This document shows positions 38,717-46,658 of a stretch of 64,000 bases of DNA, in pieces (position 1 is the first letter of the stretch; every line of letters begins with the position of its first letter). The DNA comes from Microcella flavibacter (GTDB lineage: Bacteria; Actinomycetota; Actinomycetes; Actinomycetales; Microbacteriaceae), in contig NZ_CP051299.1 of the NCBI RefSeq assembly GCF_012530535.1, positions 496,001-560,000 on the forward strand, written 5' to 3'. The notes under the pieces were generated by a model that was given only the letters and a program-made list of their open reading frames with translations, ran no database searches and was not told the origin of the DNA. The position numbers and the translations under genes are program-made.

Positions 38717-39271
38717 TTACCCACCTCGAACTTCACTTTTCCTGCTGGCGCGGATCCTTATCTTGACTCCACGACCTCTTAACGCGTTCAAGATCGTGTG
38801 GTTGTCGAATCCCAGCTGCTGCCCAATCACGGCGCTCGAGAGTCCTTGATCGTAGAGCTCGACTGCGACGGAAATCTGCGCGTCGGTCATCTTGCGGGAA
38901 GCGTCGATGCCGTGTTCGGTGAGGATGCGAGCGATGGTCGTTCGGGAGACCTGGAACTCTCTAGCTACGGTTCGGATGTTGCGGACAGCGAGGTAGCGAC
39001 CAACGACGAGCTCGACTTCACTCGCTCGGAACTGCCGCGCGCGCCGGCGGGAGGTGCGGCTCGCCTCCTGTGGTTCCCGTGACGTCGATCGGAAGACGAG
39101 TTCTTGAGGTGCGACGACCCCGGGTGCGGGGTTCGAGTAAACCTGCAGCAGGTGCGCTGCGGGCCGATTGCGGAAATGTCGGATCTCGATTGCGGAAATG
39201 TCGCGGTCTGACCTGCCGCGGCCCGCCACCGCAGGCGCTCGATGGCCCTTGAGGGGACAGGGTGCCGACAT
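38717..39271 (-). pseudogene. HTH tail of a recombinase-type protein, probably a fragment
   Basis: Up to 184 residues. The recognisable part (HLLQVYSNPAPGVVAPQELV, then VRNIRTVAREFQVSRTTIARIL and LSSAVIGQQLGFDNHTILNALR) has two HTH units of the kind found in DNA-binding tails encoded near serine recombinases. The first 40 or so residues are encoded by the 17-bp direct repeats and do not look like protein, so the native N-terminus is likely lost. The role is uncertain. Confidence 0.55.
39165..39203. repeat. Two direct copies of a 17-bp motif
   Basis: CGATTGCGGAAATGTCG at 39165-39181 and again at 39187-39203, 22 bp apart start to start. Related copies occur at 41746-41759 (CGATTGCAGAAATA) and, inverted, at 41794-41807 (TCATTCCGCAATCG), so the motif brackets the MerR/flavoprotein cassette. 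The neighbouring 39272-39479 holds no gene that I can support. Confidence 0.85.
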
Positions 39272-39479
39272 CTGGCGGACAGGCTCACCCGACGCTGTCT
39301 CGACCTACGACGGAAGGTGACTCGCGTGAGGGACACGGGCAAGACGTATCGACCCACCCTGTGTCCGATCAGGTGCGGCGCGGTCACCCGGCATATACGT
39401 CACGACGACGGACGATGGTCGCGGTCCGCGCGGTGCCGACAGTGACGATCTCTGATCTGCCGCCTCCGCTTCGCAGGGC

Positions 39480-40832
39480 TCAGAGCATCGATCCGAGATC
39501 TGAGCCGAGTGAAGGGTACGTGGCGGTCACAGACTTCAACTGCCTCGTCGTCAAGCCCAGCTTCATCGCCATGCCGAACGTGTTGATGAGCTCGGAGTAT
39601 CCGTGCCCGAGAAGGTGAGCTCCGAGCACCATGTCTGTGGCCGTGTCAATCACGATCTTCGCCGCAGATTCCGTCTCCCCGACCCGGTAACTGGAGTACC
39701 AATCGCTGGTATCGGTGAAGCGGACGTCGACATCGAATCCCTGAGCGCGCGCCTCATCTTCCAGTAGCCCGACCCGATTCAGTTCGGGGATGCTGAAGAC
39801 GGTGGTAGGCACGCCGGTGTAGTCCGGCGCGGTGGTCGTGTCGCGGAGCATGTTGGACGCCGCAACTTTGCCTTCGAACACGGCGACTGGCGTGAGTGGG
39901 CGACCCGCTGTGTCGGCGGCGTCCCCTGCGGCGAACACGGCCGGATTGGTGGCGCTTTGCAGGTGGTCTGCAACCGTCACGCCGCGCGAACCGTAGGCGA
40001 CCTCGGCCGCCTCTAGATCCAGGTCGTCTAGCGCAGCGACTCGACCCGCGCCGTGAACCACCAGGTCAGCATCGATCGTCGATGTCGTTCCGTCGGTCGC
40101 AACGAGGACCACGAACCCCGCCTGCCGCGGCTCTACCCGGTCGACCGAGGTGTTTCGCAGAACGCTGATGCCCGCTTGCTCGCTGCGTCGCACCAGCCGC
40201 CGAACGAGTTCTTCGTCGAATCCGCGCAACGGTCTCGGGCCGTGGTCGAGGATGATGCACTCCGCGCCTGCTCGGGCGGCAATGTGAGCGAACTCGAAAG
40301 AGATGAAGCCCCCTCCGACGAACACGATCCGCTTCGGGAGCCTGTCGAGGTCGAGGAACGAAGTGCTATCGATGACATGCTCAGCGCCCGGGAACTCGAG
40401 TGTCCTGGGTCGCGCTCCGGTCGCAACCAGGAACTTCTTCGACGTGTACACCCTGTCGTCGATTCGGACCTCCTGCCGACCAACGAACTGCGCCTGTCCG
40501 TGCAGAGTCGCCACGTTGTTGCCGATCAGCTCCTCCTCCAGAGCTGCCGGGATTCGCTCTGTGAATCGGCGCTTACGTCGCACCAGATCCGACCAGTCGA
40601 TGCTGGTCTCGCCGTCATGGATGCCGTCGCCGTCGAGCAAGCGGGCGGCGTCGATGATCTCGGCGCCGCGGCGAAGGATCTTCTTTGGATCACACCCCCG
40701 CAGGGCGCACGTCCCGCCGTACGGCAACTCGTCTATGATCGCAACCCTCCATCCCTGCGCGGCGCACTTGTTGGCCGCCGAAGTCCCTGCCATCCCTGCG
40801 CCGATAACGATGAGGTCGTAGGCGTCGCTCAT
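39480..40832 (-). CDS. FAD/NAD(P)-dependent disulfide oxidoreductase (MerA/glutathione reductase-like)
   Basis: 450 residues. FAD motif LIVIGAGMAGTSAANKCA, redox pair GGTCALRGCDPKK, NAD(P) motif IVFVGGGFISFEFAHIA and the second FAD motif VFAAGDAADTAGRP are intact. The C-terminus TATYPSLGSDLGSML lacks the catalytic His-Pro..Glu and the Cys-Cys pair of true mercuric reductase, so it is not a standard MerA. It overlaps the upstream thioredoxin-like gene by 4 nt, forming a two-gene operon divergent from merR. It probably reduces a thiol/disulfide or metal-thiolate substrate; this is inferred. Confidence 0.87.
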   Translation of the reverse strand: MSDAYDLIVIGAGMAGTSAANKCAAQGWRVAIIDELPYGGTCALRGCDPKKILRRGAEIIDAARLLDGDGIHDGETSIDWSDLVRRKRRFTERIPAALEEELIGNNVATLHGQAQFVGRQEVRIDDRVYTSKKFLVATGARPRTLEFPGAEHVIDSTSFLDLDRLPKRIVFVGGGFISFEFAHIAARAGAECIILDHGPRPLRGFDEELVRRLVRRSEQAGISVLRNTSVDRVEPRQAGFVVLVATDGTTSTIDADLVVHGAGRVAALDDLDLEAAEVAYGSRGVTVADHLQSATNPAVFAAGDAADTAGRPLTPVAVFEGKVAASNMLRDTTTAPDYTGVPTTVFSIPELNRVGLLEDEARAQGFDVDVRFTDTSDWYSSYRVGETESAAKIVIDTATDMVLGAHLLGHGYSELINTFGMAMKLGLTTRQLKSVTATYPSLGSDLGSML

Positions 40833-41143
40833 CGGTCGAACCGTCCTGCGGCATCGATGGCGGCGCGCAGTTGCTCGAGAGTAGGCGATCCGGCGAGCCC
40901 GCTCGGAGTCCGGTAAACGCGGCAGGCAAGGCCGGGCGTCGAGTCGGGTAGTTCGAACAGCGGTCTCCCGTCGATGAGGAAGGACGGCGATCCGTAGAAG
41001 CTCGAAGCATCCGCTTCGGCGGGAGTGGCGATTCGCTGCGTCCTGACTTCTAGGCTCGGGTTCTCACGCGCGAGCACCTGCAACAGCTCCTCGGCTTTGG
41101 TCCAGTTGGGGCATCCGTCGAAGTACTGCAGCGTGATCTCCAT
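40829..41143 (-). CDS. Thioredoxin-fold protein of a MerR-linked cassette
   Basis: 104 residues beginning MEITLQYFDGCPNWTKAEELL. The strand-Cys-Pro-helix start with a single Cys (GCPNW), and the cis-Pro-like SPSFLIDGRPLFE, fit a one-cysteine thioredoxin fold. Proteins of this type occur with mercury or arsenic genes in actinobacteria. It may feed electrons or bind metal for the reductase encoded downstream, which its end overlaps by 4 nt. The ATG lies about 7 nt after the likely -10, so the mRNA may be leaderless. Confidence 0.75.
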   Translation of the reverse strand: MEITLQYFDGCPNWTKAEELLQVLARENPSLEVRTQRIATPAEADASSFYGSPSFLIDGRPLFELPDSTPGLACRVYRTPSGLAGSPTLEQLRAAIDAAGRFDR

Positions 41144-41149
41144 GGCCCG

Positions 41150-41181
41150 ACTTTAGACATTGCAGTGGAGTACAAGGTCAA
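41150..41181 (-). promoter_or_regulatory. MerR-type promoter with 20-bp spacer
   Basis: On the complement strand TTGACC (41176-41181) and TAAAGT (41150-41155) are separated by 20 bp, the overlong spacing that MerR-family activators correct. It faces the thioredoxin/reductase operon and lies between it and merR. A clear dyad in the spacer is not evident. Confidence 0.55.
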
Positions 41182-41198
41182 GTGGTTCGATAGGACGC

Positions 41199-41597
41199 AT
41201 GCGAATAGGTGACCTTGCCGAGGCTTCGGGAGTGAGCGCTCAGACGATCCGCTTCTACGAACGGGAGGGGCTACTGCCTCCTCCTCACCGCGAGGCGAAC
41301 GGGTACCGCCGCTACCAGGACGGCGCTGCCGCACGCATCCACTTCATACGTTCAGCGCAAGCTGCCGGGTTGTTGCTGAGCGAGATTTCGGATGTGCTCA
41401 AGCTACGCGAGTCAGGCCAGGCGCCCTGCTCTCACGTGGAGTCGCTCCTAGACGACAAGCTCACTGCGGTGCGCGCCCGACTGCGCGAACTTGCTCAGAT
41501 GGAGGATCAGCTCGTCGCGCTCATCGACTCCGGAAAGGACGTCGACCCGATGTCGTGCTCCGAAAGCGGCATCTGCGACATCATCCCCGTCAACTAG
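41199..41597 (+). CDS. MerR-family metal-responsive regulator
   Basis: 132 residues: MRIGDLAEASGVSAQTIRFYEREGLLPPP (HTH), then a long dimerisation helix. Three cysteines lie where MerR holds its metal: one in GQAPCSHVESLL and two in CSESGICDII near the C-terminus. That pattern favours mercury or another thiophilic metal, although the linked reductase lacks MerA hallmarks. It is divergent from the redox operon and should control the shared intergenic promoter. The ATG at 41199 gives the standard MerR start. Confidence 0.88.
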   Translation: MRIGDLAEASGVSAQTIRFYEREGLLPPPHREANGYRRYQDGAAARIHFIRSAQAAGLLLSEISDVLKLRESGQAPCSHVESLLDDKLTAVRARLRELAQMEDQLVALIDSGKDVDPMSCSESGICDIIPVN

Positions 41598-41883
41598 GGC
41601 CGTGAGCCGCTGGATGCGACACAGGCGAACGGGCCGCCCGCCCGGTGCGCTGGGTCTCTCCAGCCGGAACGGAACGAGAAGAGGTGGTCCGTGCCGTGAC
41701 TCTAATGGGATATCGTCGAGCCTCCGGTGGGATGCGCCCGATGTTCGATTGCAGAAATAGGCCATCTCACGCCGGACCGGGGCGGTAGCTGGGTCATTCC
41801 GCAATCGCCCCGCTGCGTCACAGCCTCCCCATCGCCTCCTGCCCGATGGAACCCCATGCGCAGGTTCGGAGAGGTGAAGGTGC

Positions 41884-42726
41884 ATGGCTGAGTTCCTCGT
41901 GGAGATCGCCACCGAGATGGGCTGGGCGATCCCCGTCGCGATCGTGCTGTGGTTCCTCGCGCGCAGGTGGACGACCCTCGTGCCCGCCGCCGACGCATCG
42001 CCGGTTTCGCGCAGCAGGTCCACGCGCGCGGCATGGCAGCGCGCGATCGGGCTCGGCGCGGCGGCCGCGGCCCTCGTGGCGATCCTCATCGGCCTCGGCT
42101 CGCTGATCACCTCCGTCCTCACGCCGGTGCGCGACCTCGACACCGCGATCATCGACGGCTTCGTCGAGACCCGATCCGAGCCCGCCACCTTCTTCGCGCT
42201 CGTCTTCGACGCGGTCGGCGACACCCCCGGCATCATCGCGATCGTCCTCATCGCGGCGACCGTGGCCCACGCCGTGACGCGGCGGTGGGCGCCGGCCCTG
42301 ATCATCGTGGTCGCCACCGCGGGGGAGACCGCGATCTTCCTCGCCACGCAGCTGGCGATCAGCCGCCCCCGTCCCGACGTCGAGCAGCTGGCAGCCGAAC
42401 CGGCGACGTCATCCTTCCCCTCGGGTCACGTCGCCGCCACGATCGCCACGTACGGCTGCATCGCCCTGGTGGTGCTCGCGTGGAGCCGAGGAGGGCTGCG
42501 CGCGGTCGCGGTCATCGCGGCGGTCGGGCTGCCGCTGGCGGTCGCCTGGTCGCGCATGTACCAGGGGATGCACTTCCCGAGCGACGTGCTCGCGAGCTTC
42601 GTCTTCGCACCGCTGTGGCTGGCGGCCTGCTGGTGGGCGTTCCGGCCCATTCCCGGCGGGGAACGGGTGCGGTTCGGCGGAGCATCCGATCGCGAGCCCC
42701 GGGACGCGACGGAACCCGCTCGATAA
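41884..42726 (+). CDS. PAP2-superfamily membrane phosphatase
   Basis: 280 residues with six or so hydrophobic helices. The three phosphatase motifs are present: a reduced first motif AISRPRP, PSGH in SSFPSGHVAAT, and SRMYQGMHFPSDV (SR-x5-H-x3-D). Such enzymes dephosphorylate lipid phosphates, for example undecaprenyl pyrophosphate or phosphatidic acid, at the membrane outer face; the substrate here is unknown. It marks the return to core high-GC sequence after the island. The upstream 41598-41883 holds the repeat copies and no other gene that I can support. Confidence 0.88.
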   Translation: MAEFLVEIATEMGWAIPVAIVLWFLARRWTTLVPAADASPVSRSRSTRAAWQRAIGLGAAAAALVAILIGLGSLITSVLTPVRDLDTAIIDGFVETRSEPATFFALVFDAVGDTPGIIAIVLIAATVAHAVTRRWAPALIIVVATAGETAIFLATQLAISRPRPDVEQLAAEPATSSFPSGHVAATIATYGCIALVVLAWSRGGLRAVAVIAAVGLPLAVAWSRMYQGMHFPSDVLASFVFAPLWLAACWWAFRPIPGGERVRFGGASDREPRDATEPAR

Positions 42727-42743
42727 GCGCACCTGCGCGCGCG

Positions 42744-43001
42744 TCAGCCGACCTGGCGGTTGCGCTCGGCCCATTCGAGGCCGTGCTCGGCCTGCTCGCG
42801 CGTGAGCGGGGTCGATGTTCCGCAGTTCGTGCAGACGACCGAGTGCCGGCGGCCGACGGTGAACAGCGGGATGAAGAAGAGCGAGAACCTCGTGGCGCGC
42901 TCGATGACCTGCTGCGGGGCGGCGACGCCGCAGGCCGTGCAGATGAATTGCACGACGGTGAGCACGCGATCGCGCAGGGACGTGCCGAAGAGGAGGAACA
43001 T
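42744..43001 (-). CDS. Zinc-ribbon domain protein
   Basis: 85 residues from ATG 42999-43001; a GTG directly before it is an alternative start. Two Cys-x-x-Cys pairs (FICTACGVAAPQQV and VVCTNCGTSTPL) would bind one zinc, separated by a hydrophobic segment FSLFFIPLFTVG. This is the small zinc-ribbon family with a membrane-associated middle, common in actinobacteria. Function unknown. Convergent with the PAP2 gene. Confidence 0.82.
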   Translation of the reverse strand: MFLLFGTSLRDRVLTVVQFICTACGVAAPQQVIERATRFSLFFIPLFTVGRRHSVVCTNCGTSTPLTREQAEHGLEWAERNRQVG

Positions 43002-43053
43002 CACGCCAGCGTAGGGACGGCGGCCGAACTCGGGCAGGGGGTTGCGCGCGCGG

Positions 43054-44022
43054 TCAGCGCGCCTCGTGCGCCGCGAGCCGCCGCAGCCCCTCGTCGATCG
43101 ACACGGTCGGCGCCCAGTCGAGGGCGGCGCGGGTCTCGCGCTGGTCGAACCAGTGCGCGGTCGACAGCTGCTCGGCGAGGAAGCGGGTCATGGGCGGCTC
43201 GTCCTCGCCGGGGCGCAGGGCCCAGGCGCGCTCGATGAGCGAGCCGGCGGTGCGGGCGACGCCGGCCGGCAGGCTCCAGCGCGGGGGCGTCACACCGGCC
43301 GCGCGGCACATGCCGGCGAGCAGGTCGGCGACGGGGCGCGGCTCGCCGTTGGTGATGACGAAGGCGCGGCCGTGGGCGTGGTCGGCGCGGCGGAGGGCCG
43401 CGACGATGCCGCTCGCGGCGTTGCCGATGTAGGTCGAGTCGATGAGGGCGCGGCCGCCGTCGAGGAGCGGCAGCCGCCCGCGCCGCGCACGGTCGAGGAT
43501 GCGGCCGACGAGCTGCGTGTCTCCGGGCCCCCAGACGAGGTGCGGACGGACGACGACGACGCGCATCGCCGCGGAGTCGGCGTCGAGGGCGAGCAGCTCG
43601 GCCTCGGCCTTCGTGCGCGCGTACTCGCCCCGGGCATCCCGCGGCGATGCCGGCTCGGCCCCGACTCCGGTGAGCGCGTGCCCGGCGTGCGCGACGGACG
43701 GCGACGACACGTTCACGAACCGGGCGACGCCGGCGCGCTGAGCGAGATCGAGCAGCAGGCGAGTGCCCTCGACGTTGATGGCGCGGAACTCGGCCGGGAC
43801 GCCGGCGAGCGAGACCTTGGCGGCGAGGTGGATGACCCCCTCCACCCCCTCGACGGCCCGAGCCACGGCTGCGGCATCGGTCACCGAGCCGAGCACGTCG
43901 GTGGCGCCCTCGACGCCCGAGGCCCGGCGCTGGAGCGTGCGCACCTCGTGCCCCGCCGCCACCAGCTCGGCCGCGACCGCCCGGCCGAGGTATCCCGAGG
44001 CGCCGGTGACGAGCACGGTCAC
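43054..44022 (-). CDS. oleD: OleD-type NAD(P)-dependent reductase (3-beta-HSD-like SDR)
   Basis: 322 residues, extended SDR: MTVLVTGASGYLGRAVAAEL (Rossmann), ARFVNVSSPSVAH, and the catalytic Tyr-x3-Lys in EYARTKAEAEL. In head-to-head olefin synthesis OleD reduces the 2-alkyl-3-ketoacid made by OleA to the 2-alkyl-3-hydroxyacid. The GTG start overlaps the oleBC stop (GTGA), so it is the last gene of the oleA-oleBC-oleD operon. The ole assignment rests on the operon as well as on the sequence. Confidence 0.87.
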   Translation of the reverse strand: MTVLVTGASGYLGRAVAAELVAAGHEVRTLQRRASGVEGATDVLGSVTDAAAVARAVEGVEGVIHLAAKVSLAGVPAEFRAINVEGTRLLLDLAQRAGVARFVNVSSPSVAHAGHALTGVGAEPASPRDARGEYARTKAEAELLALDADSAAMRVVVVRPHLVWGPGDTQLVGRILDRARRGRLPLLDGGRALIDSTYIGNAASGIVAALRRADHAHGRAFVITNGEPRPVADLLAGMCRAAGVTPPRWSLPAGVARTAGSLIERAWALRPGEDEPPMTRFLAEQLSTAHWFDQRETRAALDWAPTVSIDEGLRRLAAHEAR

Positions 44023-46658
44023 GGCTGCTCGATCCGTCCGCCGGCGAGGGTGCGCTCGGCCCACGCCGACAGTCGCGTGCGGTCGATCTTCGAGTTGTGG
44101 CGGATGTCGGTCGGCAGGCTCGGCACGACGAGCACCGCGACGAGCGGGAGAGCGATGCGCGCGCGCAGGTCGGCGGCGAGCTCGGGCGGGGCGAGCGCGG
44201 GTCGCGCGGCGGCGGGCACGGTCTCGACGACGGCGACGGCCTGCCGCAGGCCGTGCGGTCCGACGCCGACGACGGCGGCCCGGCGCACGCTCGGCGAGAC
44301 CTCGAGCCGCTGCTCGGGGCCGACCGGGGCGACGGGGCCCTCGGCGGTGACGAGGATGTGCGGCAGGCGCCCCTCGATCCAGAGCCGGCCCTCGGCGTCG
44401 AGGTGGCCGACGTCGCCCGTGCGGTGCCAGCGGCCGTCCTCGGGCGTTCCCGTCAGGGCGCCGCGGTCGGTGAGCCACAAGCGGTCGTAGCCGGTCTTGA
44501 GGTGCGCCGCCGAGATGACGACCTCGCCCAGCACGTGGGGCGTGGAGCTCGGCGCTCCGACGGCGCGGCCGTCGGCATCCAGCGCGCTGATCAGCACCCG
44601 GTTCGCCCCGATCGGTGCGCCGACGCAGACGCCCTGATCGGGCGCGGTCGCGGCGGCGCGGATGCCGTCGAGCGTGACGTCGGTGACGAGCAGGCACTCG
44701 GTCATGCCGTAGGGGGTGTGCGGCTCGGCGTTCGGCATGAGCTCGGCCGCGGCCGTCAGCAGCGGCTCTCCGACCGGGGCGCCCGTCGACAGGAACGTGC
44801 GCACCGTCGCGAGCGCGGCACGGTCGGCGGCGTCGAGGGCGTCGGCGGTCGCGACGACGTTGAGCACGGCGGCGGGGGAGAGGAAGACCATGCGGGCATC
44901 GGATGCGCGCACCGCGGCCGCGACCGCCTGCGCGGTGAGCGTGCGCGGCGCCGAGACGTCCATCGCGGGGGTCGCCGAGCGCGTGCCGAGGGCGGGACCG
45001 AGCAGGGCGAAGGGGGCGAAGCCGGTGACGAGCCCGGTGTCGCCCGCGATGCCGAAGTGGGCGGCGAGCACGTCGCGCAGGGCCGAGAGCTGCCGGTGCG
45101 TGTACGCGACGCCCTTGGCCGGCCCGGTCGAGCCGGAGGTGAAGAGGATCGCCGCGGGGTCGTCGGCCGCGGGCTCGGCGGGCAACGCCGCACCCGTCCC
45201 GCGCTCGAGCACGGTGGAGAGGCTGTGCGCGACGCCGAGAAGACGGGCGGATGCTCGCGGCAGCCGCGCGACGGAGATGCGCATCCCCGGCCAGCCGAGC
45301 GCGCGCGCCGCGGCGAGACCCTTCGCCTCGCCGATGACGACGTCCGGCCAGGCGCCCCGGACGGCGCGGGAGAGGCCCCTCACGCCGAGGCCGGCATCGG
45401 CGACGACGACGACGGCGCCCATGCGCAGGCAGGCGTAGACGACGGCGGTGAGGGTCGGCCCGGGCGGCACGAGCACCGAGACGCGCTGGCCCTTGCGCAC
45501 GCCGACTCCGGCGAGTCCGGCGGCGAGGCGCCGCACGCGGTCGTCGAGCTGGCGCCAGCTGACGTGGCGCTCCTCGCCGCCGGGCGCGGACATGTCGATC
45601 ACGGCGTCCGCGTCGTCGCCGCGGCGCGCGTCGAGGGCGGCCCACAGGGGGGTGAAGGCGGCCGCGCCGGGCGCGACGGGCGCGGGCATCGCCTCCGCGG
45701 CGGCCGCGACCGCCGCGCGGTCGCCCAGCCAGGTCAGCACCGCGGCGGCGTAGTCGCGCTCCTCGGCGATCATGTGGCCGGCGCCCTCGAAGCGGTGCAC
45801 GTCGGCGTGCGGCAGGCGGTCGACGAGGTCGTCGAGGTAGCGGTCGCCGAAGATCGGATCCTGCGGGCCCCAGAGCAGCAGCGCGGGCACGGTCACCCGG
45901 GCGACGCCGGCGGCGATGCGCTGCAGCTCGGCGAAGCTCTCGTGAGCGGCATCCACCGGGATGTCGGCGACGAAGCCGCCGATGCCCTGCCGACGCTCGG
46001 CGGAGCGGTAGGGCGCCCGGTACGCGTCCCGCACGGCCGGATCGAGCGCGGGCCGCGCGAGCGCCAGGGTCGTCTCGAGGAAGGCCGGGGTGCTGACCGT
46101 CGAGCTCGAGAGCACGCCGCGCGCGCCCGCGAGCCGCAGTGGGGCCGGGATGGGCACGCCGGCCGGGTGGTGCACGGCCGTGTTGAGCGACATGACGCCC
46201 GCGAGCAGCTCGGGGTGGTCGACGGCCCAGCCGAGGGCGACGACGCCGCCCCAGTCGTGGCCGAGCGTCATGACCGGGCCCTCGAGCCCGAGCGCGTCGG
46301 TGAGGTCGCCGAGGTCGCGCACGCGCCGGGCCAGGGGGCGGTGCGTGCCGGTGCGCGCCGAGAAGCCCATGTCGAGCTGGTCGACGGCGACGACGCGCCA
46401 CGCCTGCTCGCCCGCGCCGGCTGCGCGGAGCGAGGCTGACACGAGGCCGCGCCAGAGGTACGACCAGGTCGGGTTGCCGTGGACGGCGAGGATCGTGCCG
46501 GCGGCGGAGACGCCGCGGCGCTCCAGCTCGGGGCCCGTGTCGAGCAGGTGCCACTCGTGCGCGGCCTCGGAGCCCGACTCGGGCACGAGCAGGGTGCGGC
46601 TGACGTGCGGGGCGAGGCCGGGCATCCCGTCGAGAAGGCGACGGTGCTCGTCGTTCAC
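44019..46658 (-). CDS. oleBC: OleBC fusion: beta-lactone decarboxylase plus beta-lactone synthetase
   Basis: 879 residues. Residues 1-315 form an alpha/beta hydrolase of haloalkane-dehalogenase type: LAVHGNPTWSYLWRGL, nucleophile Asp135 in GHDWGG, and His295 in GAGHMI; this is OleB, which decarboxylates the beta-lactone to the cis-olefin. From about 330 the protein is an ANL-family synthetase (phosphate loop LFTSGSTGPAKGVAYTH at about 505-520, HTPYGMTECL, and RTGDVGHLD), which is OleC, making the beta-lactone from the hydroxyacid and ATP. A single OleBC polypeptide is known in actinobacteria such as Micrococcus. It overlaps both neighbours by 4 nt. Confidence 0.9.
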   Translation of the reverse strand: MNDEHRRLLDGMPGLAPHVSRTLLVPESGSEAAHEWHLLDTGPELERRGVSAAGTILAVHGNPTWSYLWRGLVSASLRAAGAGEQAWRVVAVDQLDMGFSARTGTHRPLARRVRDLGDLTDALGLEGPVMTLGHDWGGVVALGWAVDHPELLAGVMSLNTAVHHPAGVPIPAPLRLAGARGVLSSSTVSTPAFLETTLALARPALDPAVRDAYRAPYRSAERRQGIGGFVADIPVDAAHESFAELQRIAAGVARVTVPALLLWGPQDPIFGDRYLDDLVDRLPHADVHRFEGAGHMIAEERDYAAAVLTWLGDRAAVAAAAEAMPAPVAPGAAAFTPLWAALDARRGDDADAVIDMSAPGGEERHVSWRQLDDRVRRLAAGLAGVGVRKGQRVSVLVPPGPTLTAVVYACLRMGAVVVVADAGLGVRGLSRAVRGAWPDVVIGEAKGLAAARALGWPGMRISVARLPRASARLLGVAHSLSTVLERGTGAALPAEPAADDPAAILFTSGSTGPAKGVAYTHRQLSALRDVLAAHFGIAGDTGLVTGFAPFALLGPALGTRSATPAMDVSAPRTLTAQAVAAAVRASDARMVFLSPAAVLNVVATADALDAADRAALATVRTFLSTGAPVGEPLLTAAAELMPNAEPHTPYGMTECLLVTDVTLDGIRAAATAPDQGVCVGAPIGANRVLISALDADGRAVGAPSSTPHVLGEVVISAAHLKTGYDRLWLTDRGALTGTPEDGRWHRTGDVGHLDAEGRLWIEGRLPHILVTAEGPVAPVGPEQRLEVSPSVRRAAVVGVGPHGLRQAVAVVETVPAAARPALAPPELAADLRARIALPLVAVLVVPSLPTDIRHNSKIDRTRLSAWAERTLAGGRIEQP

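Larger units (their letters stand above)
21133..41808. mobile_element. Genomic island at tRNA-Arg (defence and redox cargo)
   Basis: A recombinase gene starts right at the tRNA 3' end, and from there to about 41.8 kb the content is accessory: IS elements, restriction-modification, a STAND-type protein, gene fragments and a MerR cassette. Base composition is visibly less GC-rich, most clearly at 34.1-38.7 kb. Ordinary high-GC genes resume with the PAP2 phosphatase at 41884. The left boundary is fairly sure; I found no convincing long direct repeat of the tRNA end on the right, so the right edge is approximate. Confidence 0.65.

Noticed and set aside
39128-39138. GGGGTTCGAGT as the right att copy of tRNA-Arg (matches 21181-21191)
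   Set aside because: Only 11 bp of a widely conserved T-loop sequence, and it falls inside the recombinase-tail fragment. Too weak to set the island's end.
41654-41663. GTCTCTCCAG as an att remnant of the tRNA 3' end
   Set aside because: 9 of 10 bases match, which is expected by chance over 20 kb.
44097-46439. A 780-codon open frame antisense to oleBC
   Set aside because: Same cause; the opposite frame has clear hydrolase and synthetase motifs, this one has none.
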